From positions 82,422,610 to 82,486,609 of the forward strand of contig OX381707.1 in the NCBI GenBank assembly GCA_947462335.1: a stretch of DNA of 64,000 bases. Direction: 5' to 3'. The translations under genes and the position numbers were made by a program. Below the pieces are notes generated by a model. It made no database searches. It was not told the DNA's origin and saw only the letters and a program-made list of their open reading frames with translations. This document shows, piece after piece, positions 11,311-23,028 of this stretch; position 1 is the first letter of the stretch, and every line of letters begins with the position of its first letter. The stretch is from Harmothoe impar. Lineage: Eukaryota > Annelida > Polychaeta > Phyllodocida > Polynoidae.

Positions 11311-11975
11311 TGTTTATTTTTTGGATTTAGGGCTTAAAATGAAGTAAGAACGACAATATTTACTTTTTCTTAGCCTAAATCCAGTTCAATCGAGCCACTG
11401 ACCGCCATCTTGTCTTGTTGCTATGTCAACAAATCCAAAGCGAGGTTCATATTCATGCGCGAGGAGTTAGCCGTTAAATGTCAACCACATTCTCGCTTCT
11501 TCCTCGATTAATTATTTTTCATATTTCTGAAACGTGTTTTTTCAGTTCATAATTCAGCGTGGTAATATAGATTATATTCTAATTAGTCAAACTAAGTGCT
11601 GTTTGTCATAATTCTGGCGCTTCTATCGCCATATTGTTTTTCTTTAAAAAAGGGACTATGTTTTTACGTTTCTCGGGAGCCCTCGGCAATGTTCGGGGCA
11701 GTTAGATGTCAATTTTTTAGTTTCGCACTAGTTTTAAAATTCATTTTCTTGTATTTACGTTTAAATTTTCAAGTCAATAACTTCAAATTAATTCATAATC
11801 ATCTCTTATCTTGTGAATGGAGTCAATCAAACAACTTTTTAACAGGAAACGTAACGATTTTATTTTTTCGGAAACGATCGGAACATCCGGGTCAACAGCG
11901 TCTCTCCCAAACGGCGGGAAATGGACATTTTGTATTTTACGTGGGAAGAATCAAAGTTAGTTATTCGGAAATATG
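11311..11975 (-). other. Crypton 3' non-coding region
   Basis: Between the recombinase stop codon and the border hairpin. The open frame on the plus strand here has no recognisable content. Confidence 0.5.
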
Positions 11976-14198
11976 TCAGTTCATCGCAGATGTCGCATCT
12001 CCAGCATTATGCACATGATAGTTTATGTTGAAGACGATATTCCCATGGATATGGGAGTTGGGTACCATTCCGCTGGTGGACTGGGCAAGGCGCTGAATAT
12101 TGGACGTTTGACTCGCACTTGGAACTTGTTGATTCACCGCCATGTTGGCATCGACGTTGGAGAATGGCAAATTGGGAGAATTTGAATGAAGGCTAGGGTC
12201 GCTGTCCCCCGACATGGAAATGCCTTGCATTGCCATCGTGGTGTCGCTGTCCCACACAGACTCTGGAATATTGACAATGGATGGAGTGTTCACGGCCAGT
12301 CTTTTCTCAGGAGGAGGACATGAGCCCGCAGCAGCGGCAGGTAGGGTTCTTTTACTTGCCAATTTCTTGTTTCCAGTCAGAATGGTCGACATGGCCCTTT
12401 GCTGATCTCTGGTTGCTGTGGTGTAGGCATTTAGCGACTTGATATTCTTGTGCCCGCTCAGCTGTGCGACAATTGTAGGAGGGACATTCTCTGCCATTAA
12501 TTTCTGACAGGCAGTTTTTCGCAGACTGTGGTTCGTCTTGCGACCCACTACACCCCCCTCTTCACAGACATTTTTCACTATTTCACTCAAGGTATTTATT
12601 CCCATATGCTCCTCCTTGTACCCAACCTCATCTCTAATTTCAGAAGTAGGATGGACAGTAAGGTAGAAAGGTGCTTTTGGGTGCAGCATGGTTTCAGGCC
12701 TTCTGTTCTTGAACATCTGGTAATACCAAACAGGGCAATAATCATCATTAGTAGCGAAGACTTTGGGTGGGAAGGGGCGTGGATCACTCCCAGCATGGCC
12801 TTGTCTGGTCTTAGCCACTTTCTCATTGAACTCTAGGTATAACTGACCATCAGCACTCTCTTTTAATTCCACATCACCCCAACACATCTGATAGGCTTCA
12901 TGAGAGCCTCTCAAGCCAAATCCCATATTCAACATGAAGTACAGGGTTTGCTGCAACTGGCGGGGAGTAGACATGCCCAGAGCATTGGTTTCCCATAACT
13001 GTGCCATCTCTGTGCCGTCTATTCCTTCAGCCTTGTTAGGGCGGTTGCCTTTACCTGATTCCTTGAGTTTAGTGCGTTTGGAAGCCAATATGTCCCTTGA
13101 CATTTCAAAGCAGTCGTCACTAAGTGGGCTGTGCGGATACTTTTTCTCCTTGAGGTGTCTGCAAAATAAAATAATCAAAAAAATATATTAAAATGCAGTG
13201 GTAAAAGTTTCAGGAAGGGTCGAGGTTATGGGCCTGTCATACTGATTTGGGTTGTGGGTTGGTAGAATACTGTTTATTCAGGTAGGGATCTAATGTAAAA
13301 ACTAAGATATGGATAGCCTTAATAAGTCATACAAAAAATATATTTTACCTTAGAATGCCTCTATGTATGCTGGTCAGGGTATCGGGTTCGTGCTCTTCCC
13401 CATTCTTCTTGCGTTTCATCATGATGTAGTTTGAGAGGAAGCCGTCTAGTTCTGGTCCATTTATTGTGTGGATTGGTCGCTCCTCGTTGCAGAATTTTGA
13501 TAGCCACTTTTGAAAGGCATTAACCACCTGAAAATAACAATAATTCAAGAAATGTAAACAAATCAAAATGTCGCTGGGAAAAAATTATTTACTCCCAAAA
13601 TATTCCATCAAATTTTATAAAATGGCGATTATCTGTTGCTTTAAACACTTTTACATTTCCCCTCCAGAAATTATGTTCAAATCTCAACTTTAAATGACTT
13701 AAAAAAAAAAAAGCAAACCTGCGTCTCATTTATTTGCATTGCCATTCTGCCCTCTGCCCCTCCCCCACCATGTACTCGCCATAGTAATAATACTTCATAT
13801 ACCTGCACCGTCTTCTCTGTGGTATTTTTGTTCTTGGTAGAGGTCACAAAATCCTCCAGTTCTTCCCTCTCCATAAGTTGTGGGTTAATCGTCGTCAAAA
13901 TTGGCGAGGGGGTCGTCATAGGAGCTGGCGAGGGCGTCGTCACAGAAGATGGTGACGATGAGGTCGTCACCAGAGACGTCTCGGCGCTCTGATTATTATA
14001 CATCTCCGCCGCCCATGCCAGTGCCTGTTCCCATTGGTCCTGATTGAATTCAAGTGTCATAACCGAGGGTGATCTCTCGGGAGTAAGGTCGTCGCCCGAG
14101 GGTGGAGGGCACATTTTGATGGATACGTCTTCAATGGGCTTTGAAAGACGCCTGACGGAACTACTTTCTTGGCGTGACGTCACACGGCGTAACGTCAT
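11976..14198 (-). CDS. Crypton tyrosine recombinase (DUF3504), three exons
   Basis: Exons are 14198-13803, 13527-13349 and 13158-11976. The junctions are CAG|GTATAT, TTTTCAG|GTGG, AAG|GTAAAA and TTTTGCAG|ACAC, and the phases add up to one 585-codon frame with no stop. Residues 1-132 are low-complexity Ser/Thr/Pro-rich; 133-192 resemble the SAM-like N-terminal domain (WLSKFC, TLTSIHRGILR). From about 250 the catalytic domain shows R275 (GLRGSHE), H402-x-x-R405 (NHSLRK), H428 (SGHKN) and the likely nucleophile Y437 (NAYTTAT). The C-terminus is disordered and ends in a HGNIVFNINYHVHN segment. Family knowledge: such enzymes cut and rejoin DNA through a tyrosine link and mobilise Crypton elements. 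The full reading frame and catalytic set suggest recent activity or domestication. The start codon is the first ATG of the open frame and could lie upstream. Confidence 0.85.
14175..14182. promoter_or_regulatory. CRE-like TGACGTCA near the recombinase start
   Basis: A perfect 8-bp CRE/ATF palindrome lies just inside the first codons of the recombinase. Further ACGTCA/TGACGT half-sites follow at about 14192-14222. The cluster could serve as a promoter element for the Crypton gene; this is an inference from motif match only. Confidence 0.35.
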
Positions 14199-14247
14199 AC
14201 GTCGTTCTACGTTGTCATGACGTCCCTCAGTCGTCAGGACGACCCTC

Positions 14248-14293
14248 GGGCGTGGCCACGCCCATTGAATACGGCCAATTCGTATTCAATGGG
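14248..14293. repeat. Two abutting palindromes near the Crypton right border
   Basis: GGGCGTGGCCACGCCC (14248-14263) is a perfect 16-bp palindrome. It runs into CCCATTGAATACG-GCCAATT-CGTATTCAATGGG (14261-14293), a perfect 13-bp hairpin. A partial third repeat, TTGAATACGG, follows at 14300. These lie within about 110 bases of the element border. Confidence 0.85.
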
Positions 14294-15244
14294 GGGGGAT
14301 TGAATACGGATATTCTAGTACTTAAGCATAGTAATTGTAATATCAAAAAAAAATAAAAGTACATCTTCTCCTTTGTAACGGAGTGTCGGTTTGATTTCAC
14401 ATTTCCTGTGTTTGCTTGTAATAGAAATGTGACCCCTCTTGATGTACCCGACATTCACTCTCTAAGATAACTTAGCCTGGTTGAATGACAAACTGTCCAT
14501 GCGATTTTCCGTCAGGCTAGCTTACCTCTGTGTATGCATAGTCACTCAAATGAAACCCCTCTGTCTCTCTTCAATGTTTCCATTTCCATTTAAACTAATA
14601 ACAAATCCTATCACCCTGTTTTAACCACACTTCTGGACCAGCTATCATCCGTATCCTACCTTACCTTCACTTTCCTAAAGCAAAAATCAGTTCCTGCAAG
14701 GGAAGTGAGGGCAATTACAAGCTCATTAGCAAGAGGTTTCATGCCTGTTAGCCACAGTATTGGGTCATAGTCTCAGCACTGGCTGCATAATACATGAGTT
14801 ACCTTAGGCTGCTGGTTCTGGTTGTAAGGATACAGTAGCCTTGTGACCAAATACAGGATATATGGTGTAGATGTTGCATGGATGAATTGATTAGGAGAAG
14901 GTACGGGTCCTTGCTGCCATATTGAAGACATTTGGACATAAATCAACTAACAATTACCGTTGCTAATGTGTTTAGGAGCAACTGTTATTGAATGGGCTTT
15001 AAACTATTTTAGGTCAATTCTACTAATTCACAAAATGCACACTAATAATTTGAAAGGGTCTTCTTGATTGCCATGCAATTTCACTTCTACAACCGGATAA
15101 ACTACAAACTATATTATTTGCGTGCATCTTGAATTCACTTAAAACAGGGAGAAGGATACAAATTGTAATTAAACATTATTGGTGCGATCCTTTGTGAGAA
15201 CAAGGAAGGAAAAACATACCATCCGGGGATGTGGTACGTTTTTT

Positions 15245-16035
15245 ATGCCGAAGTGGTGGCGTAGCCACCTGGTGGTGCCCCCAGGCACCACCAGAATGAG
15301 GTATATGATGTTTGCACTTTGCCAGAGTCACAACACAAATTTATGCTATGCGATAACATTAATATTAATCAACCTTTGATAGTTCCTGAGGTTGATTATA
15401 ATAATACCTACCCCCCCTAACATTAACCCAAGGGATTCAATGGTTCTATTGGTTTGTTGCTAATACAGCTGGTTGCCTAGCAACAGCTATTCTAATTGTT
15501 TATCTGCCTTGCAACACACATTTCTATGGTGCTGAGCTTGATGATAATCATACTTGCCACCCCTAATTTGGACCCAAGGAATTCAATTGTTCTTTCGGTT
15601 TGTTGCTTATACAGCTGGTTGCCTAGCAACGGCTATTCTAATTGTTTATTTGCCTAGCAACACACATTTCCATGGTCCTGAGGTTGATTGTAATCATACC
15701 TACCCTCCTAAAAAGGACCAAAGGAATTCAATGGTTCTATTGGTTTGTTGCTTATACAGCTGGTTGCCTAGCAACGGCTATTCTAATTGTTTATCTGCCT
15801 AGCAACACACATTTCCATACTCCTGAGGTTTTTTCAAGGAGTTCATAGGAACTATCATAATTATTTGAAGTTATATTATCCTTCCACCCTGTTTATTTGG
15901 TGTCTTGAATGGGTCCCCTTCAAATATACCAACCATGTAGACAGTATGTTCCTTCAAATGCAAGAATTGCGGTTGTTGCCACGTATAAAAATGCATGAGG
16001 TATTTTTATACGCGGCAACAACCGAAATTCTTGTT
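15245..16035 (+). mobile_element. Hairpin-terminated X-box repeat element, copy 1
   Basis: Absent from copy A (GTACGTTTTATGCAAACCAGT near 2519-2540). It starts at ATGCCGAAGTGGTGGCG, has a CACCACCAGAATGAGGTATATG head shared with 39180-39262 and a TCACAACACAAATTTATGC segment. Three tandem units of about 146 bp follow, each with GGTTGCCTAGCAAC, and the element ends in a 73-bp hairpin (15961-16033). No clear target duplication. Central minisatellite plus terminal hairpin recalls Helentron/HINE or bivalve pearl-type elements, but the hairpin is far longer than a usual Helitron one. Non-coding. Confidence 0.8.
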
Positions 16036-17198
16036 GCGTACCAGTCGGGCCTGAAGTACGTTTTTTGCTACTCTAGACCAATCAGAAGGCAGCATTTTGC
16101 TTTTACCTGTCTTTTTTAACTTAGTTAAAACAGACAGGACAGATATTAACTTACAACAGGGTTTCATATTACTCACTACCTATTACAAAAGTCTGTTTCC
16201 TGGTGGGATAGTAACTTAATCAGAAGGGCGGCAGCAAATTTATATTGACAGTAACTACAGTATGTGGGGGTGAATCAATATGGTGGGTAGCAGATTCTTT
16301 ATATCTGCAGCAGCGACTGTAAAGATCTGGAGGTTGTCTTAATCCATCATATCTCACAGCACAGGCCCCCGTTTATGACCAACATGAGACAAAGAGCGTC
16401 TTAATTACATTTGCCTCCAGGATCCATCAGTCATTCCTTAAGAGAAAATAATTTCCCTGGAGTCCATTTCAGGAGGCTTCCATTATGTGATGAATGTATC
16501 TCAGTCTTTTTACCTACACTAGTAACCAACTGTAGAACATACACTTTTTAAACATATTCTTTCATCATATCAGGTGCAGGCTTGTTGGAGTTGTGGAAAT
16601 GGCCATTTTGAATATAATCTTCTATGTCTTATGATCAAATGGCAATAGAAGGTAAAAAGTAGAGCATTAAAGTATCTGCAGAACGTAACCAAGAGAGGTT
16701 TCAAGAACTCTGATATTTGAAAAAAAAAAAAGATTTGAAACATCCCAGCAAATTCGCGATCGTTTGCTTATGTTTGCGCTAAGGCTGCGTGTGGTACCTC
16801 TGCGTCCACACTCACTGCACCTGTGTGAGTGTGGATGGCGTGTCCTGCCGCACATGGACGCAGAGGCACTCAGAGTCAGCTGCTGCAGCCCCCCATCCAG
16901 CACATGTCCACACACACAGACGCCTGTCCACGCAGGCACACACACAGCGTGTGAGGTAATGCTATGCCTCTCTCTGATTGGTCCATGTTCAAGTTTCAAA
17001 TCTCTTTGTCCACACTCCGGCAGTTAGACCAGGCACCTACTGGAGGAAGGATGTGAGGTAGGCAGACTCATTTTCTATTATGTGTATTTGTGCATTGCAG
17101 CACACTATACTTTGGTTCACATACAGTATCAATGACATTGTTTCTATCCCGATTATACTATGTAGATCTAAACTGAATATGTTTTGTTCTCTTTTCAG

Positions 17199-17338
17199 AA
17201 AAGGAGCGTTTTTATCTCAAGGAGACTGAGACTGCAAGGGAAAACGACACAACCATCCAGAGTCTACATGCGCAGAGCTACACCGAACCTATCCACACAT
17301 GCCTCTGTACCGCGGCTCTGTACTCCTTTTTATTATGA
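17199..17338 (+). CDS. Possible exon within the TIR element
   Basis: The acceptor TTCTCTTTTCAG precedes a frame starting KERFYLKETETARENDTT and running to a TGA at about 17338. The first 20 residues are charged and helix-like. No family recognised. If spliced onward, the donor could be one of the GTAC sites near 17307-17322. Confidence is low because the element looks non-autonomous. Confidence 0.25.
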
Positions 17339-17404
17339 TTATTCGATTCTGTTTTATCCCTGTGCTTTAATTCCAGTATCATTTCTGCTTAGTTATTATT
17401 ACAG

Positions 17405-17640
17405 GCATACTACAAGAGACGCTCTTTTCAGATGACAAGTGCTATATACGTCAGGAGGAGGACGAGGACAGGGCCCAGAACTGGGGTGCTCCGACGCGAC
17501 CACCGCGAACCCACACACCAGTCTACGGCCAGAGGTCAAGGGGTGTGCGGCCTTCACCCATCCCCAACACGGTCTCCGTACTCCTCCCGGTGCTGGTATC
17601 TCCTGCCTTAACCCACGCGACTTTTGACGCCATTTCGTAG
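17405..17640 (+). CDS. Possible terminal exon within the TIR element
   Basis: TTATTATTACAG precedes a frame that stays open for 77 codons to TAG at 17640. It begins ILQETLFSDDKCYIRQEEDED and continues Arg/Pro-rich. A competing frame is open on the minus strand across the same GC-rich bases, so coding is uncertain. No recognised domain. It could be a captured host exon or the remains of a transposon-encoded protein. Confidence 0.25.
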
Positions 17641-19038
17641 CGTCCTCCCCAAAGCAGGGAGGGGGGGGTTGACTATGTGTACTAGTATGCATAGGCTGAG
17701 CAGCTCGTGGACTTGGTCCTCCTCTACTAAGGCCAACCCCCGACTCTATGTCCAGTCTGCCTGTTTCAGTTGCTGGGACAGATACTCATACAGTAATTTA
17801 TACCAGAACCATATAACATAATATATTGATGCCTGCACACCTCCTGCTGAAAGTGGTGGCCAGTGATAAAGAGAGTAACTGGTAGTATGTGCTAGCTCTT
17901 TGCATCACGTGTGGTGGATGCTATTGAAATACACTTTGGATCCACAGCTATATACTGTTCTGATGTCTGTCTGTACCTTTTGTGATCTCTCCACAGAACA
18001 TCAACTATAACGGAAACGTGGAAGAGGGAAAGATTGATGTAAAGAATTGTCTCTGCAGAATCTGATATCTAATGGCATGGTTATAGCAAATGTTTATGTT
18101 GATTCAAGTAAAAACATCCCAACCCTAATTGATGAACCCAACACAATACTACTTTTATGATCATTGTGGGTACGGGATGGGGTAGCAGGGGGTATGGGGG
18201 TGGGGGTGGTCAAGGGATCACACGCATCCAGATATACGCGGTAGGTTGAGGAGGTGCGCGTGTGGGCGCAGCACGTGTGTGTGTGTCCATGAGGCGTCCA
18301 CACGCCCGTCAGTCTCCAGGTGAACGTTACACACGCCATGCGTCTGTGTTAACGCGGGCCGCACGCCGTCACAAGCAAACTTACTGGGATAATTATGAAA
18401 TACCTATATATGATCAGATCCATTAAACTATTGTTCATATACAACAACAATTGCTGACAAGATGAAAGGAAGACTGGGGCAGTTTCAGAGTGATTGCCGA
18501 AAATGCCCCATTACACTGAAACAGAAAGAGGTGCCGTCAATAGAATAGTTCTTTTCTGACAGTTCTGCAGAGTAAATGCTTTAGGCGCTGTGAAAAGGTG
18601 ATTTAGTATGACTGTGGCAGGATATCTTTTTCAGTTATAACAATATATCTAGAAGTGATTCAATATGGGTAGCTGGCAGAATATTTATATCTGTGGAACC
18701 AACTTCACATGCAGTCCATCTCAATCCATCATATCCCACCACACCTACACCACTGTGTGACTAATGGAAGACTGAGATGGCCTTAATCATCTTCACCCTA
18801 GGTTTCATCAGTCATCCTTGCAGGCCCTGTCCTGGAAATAATCTCCTTCTCATGACCATTTGATGGCTTACTGAGGAGGCTTCTACTGTGTGATAAATGA
18901 ACCAGCTTATGTCCTGCTCTTATCTTCGCTGGGAACCAAATGAATGAAATTAGATAACCTCAAAGAGATCAGGGTTTACGTCATTCTAAATTACGTGCCC
19001 TCAGAACAAGTGGTACAGCCTGACAACAAACTACAGAG

Positions 19039-20060
19039 AATACAGAATCCCATTCTCTAGCCATAAAAACTGGCATGTAGGCAAAGACCTGCAGATTACA
19101 GCTAGCTTGACCTGGCAGTAGCCATCTTGTCGTCAGACAGGCTACCAGCATATATAGTAACAGCATATATAGTAACGTTAGGCAGTGAGGAGGTTGCAAT
19201 AGAATCAGTGTAGTGTACAGCCTGGGTGATAAAACCCAACTACTGAAGTACAGTAGAAGCTACAGACCTCATCAAACCTGGTTTGTAGCGGCCGTCCTTG
19301 TTCTAAGGCTACCTACCTGTGGCAAGTGGCTCCCTTTAGACCACTTCCGGTTCTGCTGACAGCCACTTTGTACCACTTTGTACACTGAATGTGTGGGGAC
19401 CAGACTAAAGTAGTCGAGATGTGTCTAGGGACATCCTTGAGCACTGCCTCTTGGGTCAACACTACCTGTAAATTACATGCAATCTATGCTCAAACCTCTT
19501 CACCATGTTGAATATTCTGTCCTTCAAGAATATAATCCTGAAGGCTTTCCTAAATATTTCCAGGCTCAAATTTCAGAGTACAATCTTTTTGTCCATGATT
19601 TGAAAAATTTATATTTCTGAAGAGCGTTGCAGAAAATGCTCATGTTTTCTGTTTCCTGCTCTAGAGAACTTAATAATGGTCCCTTTCTCTAGCCGTAAAA
19701 ATTGGCATGTAGGCAAAGACCAAGACCTGCAGATTACAGCTGGCTTTTTGGCCTGGCAGTAGCCATCTATTTCCCAGACAGGCCACCTTCCGTGCCCAGC
19801 ATATTTTAAAATATACTAAGGTTAGGCAGTAAGGAGGTGGCAATTGAATCAGGGTAGTGTACAGCCTGGATGATAAAACCCCAACTACTGAAGTACAGTA
19901 GATACTACAGACCTCATCAAACCTGGTCTGTGGCTGCCGTCCTTGTATTAAGGCTAGGTATGTGTAGCACGTGTCTGTCTTCCTACCCCCTTTAGGAGCA
20001 CATCCGGTCCTGCTGATGGCCACCTTCAGAGCTGGTTATATTCAGTGCAGGGTACTGGAC
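19039..20060 (+). repeat. Dispersed repeat, two tandem copies
   Basis: Blocks at about 19045-19460 and 19680-20060 share the same order: TAGCC.TAAAAA.TGGCATGTAG, GACCTGCAGATTACAGCT, CCTGGCAGTAGCCATCT, ACTGAAGTACAGTAG, CAGACCTCATCAAACCTGGT, then CTTCCGGTTCTGCTGAC-type sequence. Partial copies occur at 3870-3970 and several times in 39640-40790. The 10-bp minisatellites sit at one fixed point of this repeat (after TGCTGACAGCC). It may be a transposable element of unknown class. Confidence 0.7.
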
Positions 20061-22565
20061 CTCCAGGATAGTGTAGGCCGCGGCATAAACTCCCCACTTA
20101 TGTTGTTTCTGGCCCTTTTCAGGCTTATACCCTGACAGAATAACCAGTTTCGCACCAATTTATTCAAATTTTTGGTATATGTGAAATCACATCCTATTTT
20201 TTCGGGAAATTTCCATTTTTTGTGTATGGGCCGAATATTTTCTGTTTTCTGGCCCTCCAAAGGCCCAAAAACCCCTAAAAACGTCAAAAACGGTAAAAAT
20301 GACATGTTTTACATGTATCCCATGTGAACTGAGGTGGTAACAGCTTATTCCTAATATCATTTTCTATTAGGTCTATGGTATAGTCAATTGATTCACGAGG
20401 ATTTCACTCGATATGTTTCACATTTTTTTCTCCACAGTCATTTAAGTGTGTTTTGTCAGCAAAATATTTAAATGTCATTTCAGGTTGATACCTCTATATA
20501 GTAAATAAAGAAGATCCATACAAAGTTTGAGCAGAAAACCCACCCTCCGGAGACCCCCAAGTAAATTAGCAAAATTCTTTTTTCAATAAAAACAGCAGGT
20601 TTGGTATTTCAATCAGAGCTGGAGATCTGGTTGCAGGGAAAAAATATTCCAATTTCAGTCTTAAAATACACCATTGTGAATCCCACCCACTCACTGACCT
20701 CAGCGGGCAGTGCAGTGTCCTGTCTTGGGTTTCCAGAGTAATAGGAAGACCAGGTTGCATCAGAAAGAAGTAAATAGGGACATGATGTTGCTTCACGACA
20801 TGTTGCACTGAAATCTTTATATGCGATGTGTACTGGGAAAAGGGAACTTTGTGCATCCTGCATTACAGGCCTTTTTCTCAGATCGTGTCACATTTGTATA
20901 CATACAATGACAAATTACCATTATTTTCATTTGCACCTTTCTTCACGAATTGAAAGAGTGCTGTATCACACAAAGTAAGCAGAGTGTGTTACTGACCATG
21001 AGTTACTCACTGGGCCTGCAGTGGTGCATCATGACGACAAATGTCATCTTCTAGCGACATCTGTCTTGAGACAACAACAGTGTGGGTAGCCTTAATATGA
21101 GGTCTGTGACCTATCGGTACGGCATGTCACCAGAACCACTCTAAGGTTACTCCGGCCTATTTGGGGCACTGCGGTTGTAAGATGTGACATTTCCGTCACA
21201 GTTTTTTTCAGAATAGGTATCCGGAAAATCTAAACTCACCTTTATTTTAAAAAAGGTGGTAAAAACAGGACAGAACTTATTTGGTTTTCCATCCAATACT
21301 TTAATGGATCAAGGCATTGAACTTACTTTTCTTTTCTTACTCATTCATAGAAAGCATCCTTGGTTTGGACTCCGTTCACATCAACTGATCCATAGATCCT
21401 CGTTTGTCACTGTGTCGGAACCTTTTACTTACACTTTAAGTATTTTAGAGGCAATTTAATATTTGCTTTATTTCATAGATTACAAACATACCTTTCATCT
21501 CACCTACAGTTAACATCATCATAATTTAATATCAGTGCCATAATGGGTGGTTGCCCAGGTTGCTGAGAACTACGATAAACCATACAAAAAGATAATCAAA
21601 ACTTCTCAAAATGAACTCAACTCAGGCAATAGAGGTTCCAGTTGTGATGGCGCAGGCACCTTAAGGGTGAGCTTTGTTGGATGTGTTAGTGTTATTCTCA
21701 CTGCACATCTTTTCATAACCTTTGATATGGTGGCCAAGTAGGCTCACATATAATAGGAATTCAAAGTGAAAAAAAAGGTAAACTTTTTTAAAGGAAACAA
21801 CTCCACTTTAAAAAAAACACTTCACTTTGAAGACAAAAAATGAAACTTTAAAATTTGTGAGCCTCCTTGGCCACCATCCTTTGATGCCCTTATCACAATG
21901 TAAGTTGACATCATGTCAGGTGTATGCTGATAAGGTAAGGTCCTAATCTGTCTATGCCCATTCATCCCAAAAAAAAAAAAAGCCTCAAGGTGCCTGGGGG
22001 GATTGGTGCTTGATGGCTGAGGTGAAACCAGAAGTGACAGCATCAGATGTTAAGAATCCTCTTTTTTGTGGTCATTTGTCTCAAGAATGAAAATAGTAAA
22101 ACCTCCCTGAACCTTCTGTACTGAGGACCCCCAAGATGCTTTGGGGAGATTGGTGCTTGATGGCTGAGGTGAAGCCAGAAGCAACAGTGGGAACTGCGAT
22201 CCTCCTGTTCATGGTCATTACATCATATATGAGAGGAGAAGGATGCAGCCCCAAAATATTGATATGGGACCCAAAGCAGCATTAGGGACCACAAGCAACG
22301 GAGAAAGTAGGGGGCCATCAAAGAATTATTGTTTACACTAAAACTATTGATCAGGCTTAGGGGGACATAGAAGCAATCCAAATATGACATATGAGTGTTT
22401 CCTTGCTACTTCAAATCACATTATCATCATTATGATGTCAATAGCAGAGGTCATACAAGAGACAAGAGGCCCTTGGAAACAATGGAATTAACAATCCATT
22501 GAAGCTACACCATTTAATCTTTGGTGTGCTGTCAGATCTACCGTAATGTGTTGTGTAAATGACAG
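20061..22565. other. Non-coding DNA between repeat block and exon
   Basis: No gene recognised. A fragment at about 20995-21050 (GAGTTACTCACTGGGC, GGTGCATCATGACGAC) resembles the interior of the piggyBac-like MITE at 40009-40230. A block at 21960-22050 and another at 22130-22180 share GGTGC.TGG.GG.GATTGGTGCTTGATGG, a short direct repeat. Confidence 0.5.
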
Positions 22566-22678
22566 GTACTTTCATGTGGGATGTAGAGCCTCAGGGACAT
22601 TACCAGATCACAGAGGGTCGTGTCATCTACATAAACAACTCAGCACTACAGGCCATGGAGAGGGTTGTGTCGTGTATG
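22566..22678 (+). CDS. Candidate internal exon of an unidentified host gene
   Basis: The acceptor GTGTAAATGACAG and donor ATG|GTAAGG bound a 113-nt segment with one open frame of 37 codons, TFMWDVEPQGHYQI then TEGRVIYINNSALQAMERVV, ending SCM. The composition (aromatic, acidic, amphipathic) is strongly protein-like and CpG is modest. It enters with two bases of a split codon and leaves in phase 0. I cannot name the family. No adjacent exon was confirmed within the surrounding non-coding DNA, so neighbours must be distant. It is on the same strand as the 9356-9509 candidate, but their phases show they are not directly joined. Confidence 0.6.
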
Positions 22679-22992
22679 GTAAGGCTTCTGAAGTGAAAAT
22701 CATTTAGTAGTTACCATCTGCTATTTACACAGCCAAAGACCAATGTGAAATACTATGAGATGTAATCCATCCTTTGAGATGGATGCTGTGTTACTTAACA
22801 GCTAGTTAGATGTATCTTAGAACAATATGTGTGTTTACTGTAAATCTTTATCTTCTATTCTCTAAGGAAAATTTATGTCAAAAGATTACAAAGCTCACAG
22901 CTTTTACCTCAAGTGATTTAACATGCCAATTTCCTAATTCAAACTAGCAGACTTAAGTTCCAACAAGAGCAGGTTTTTAAATACAGATCCTG

Positions 22993-23028
<36 letters not shown>

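Larger units (their letters stand above)
11157..14356 (-). mobile_element. Crypton-type tyrosine-recombinase transposon
   Basis: The approximately 3.2-kb insertion interrupts copy B between TTAACAAATAT and CATCTTCTCC, which are only a few bases apart in copy A (TTAACAAATATAAGTTTATCTTCTCC near 1541-1566). It encodes a three-exon DUF3504/Crypton recombinase on the minus strand. It has a 150-bp near-perfect hairpin at its left border and smaller palindromes near its right border. There is no obvious terminal inverted repeat between the two ends and no long target duplication, as expected for a recombinase-mobilised element. Borders are good to about 4 bases. Confidence 0.85.
16744..18388. mobile_element. 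1645-bp TIR element flanked by AT
   Basis: Copy A has an uninterrupted GAAACATAATTATG (AT at 3222-3223). Here AT appears on both sides (16742-16743 and 18389-18390) of a segment beginning CCCAGCAAATTCGC and ending with the complement of CCCAGTAAGTTTGC, an imperfect 14-bp TIR. The flanking interior is rich in GTGTGGACG-type repeats, inverted between the two ends. A 2-bp AT duplication does not fit TA-targeting Tc1/mariner. ISL2EU is, as I recall, a superfamily with 2-bp duplications, but no transposase domain was seen to support that. Confidence 0.75.
10041..19460 (+). repeat. Local segmental duplication, copy B
   Basis: This is the partner of 1-4270. Homologous blocks are about 10060-11156, 14355-15243, 16036-16743, 18389-19038 and 19256-19440, separated by the Crypton, the hairpin-terminated element, the 1645-bp TIR element and a repeat unit at 19039-19255. 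Copy A lacks all of these. The GTACAGCACCTGGTGACGTGA part also occurs inverted at 51785-51913. Confidence 0.85.

Noticed and set aside
15179..15848. Open frames repeating FICLATHIS-type sequence
   Set aside because: They run along the 146-bp tandem repeats of the X-box element and change with unit number; no protein family fits.
16764..17027. 87-codon open frame in the left part of the TIR element
   Set aside because: Cys/His/Pro-rich translation of simple GTGTGGACG-type repeats, with an equally long frame on the other strand.
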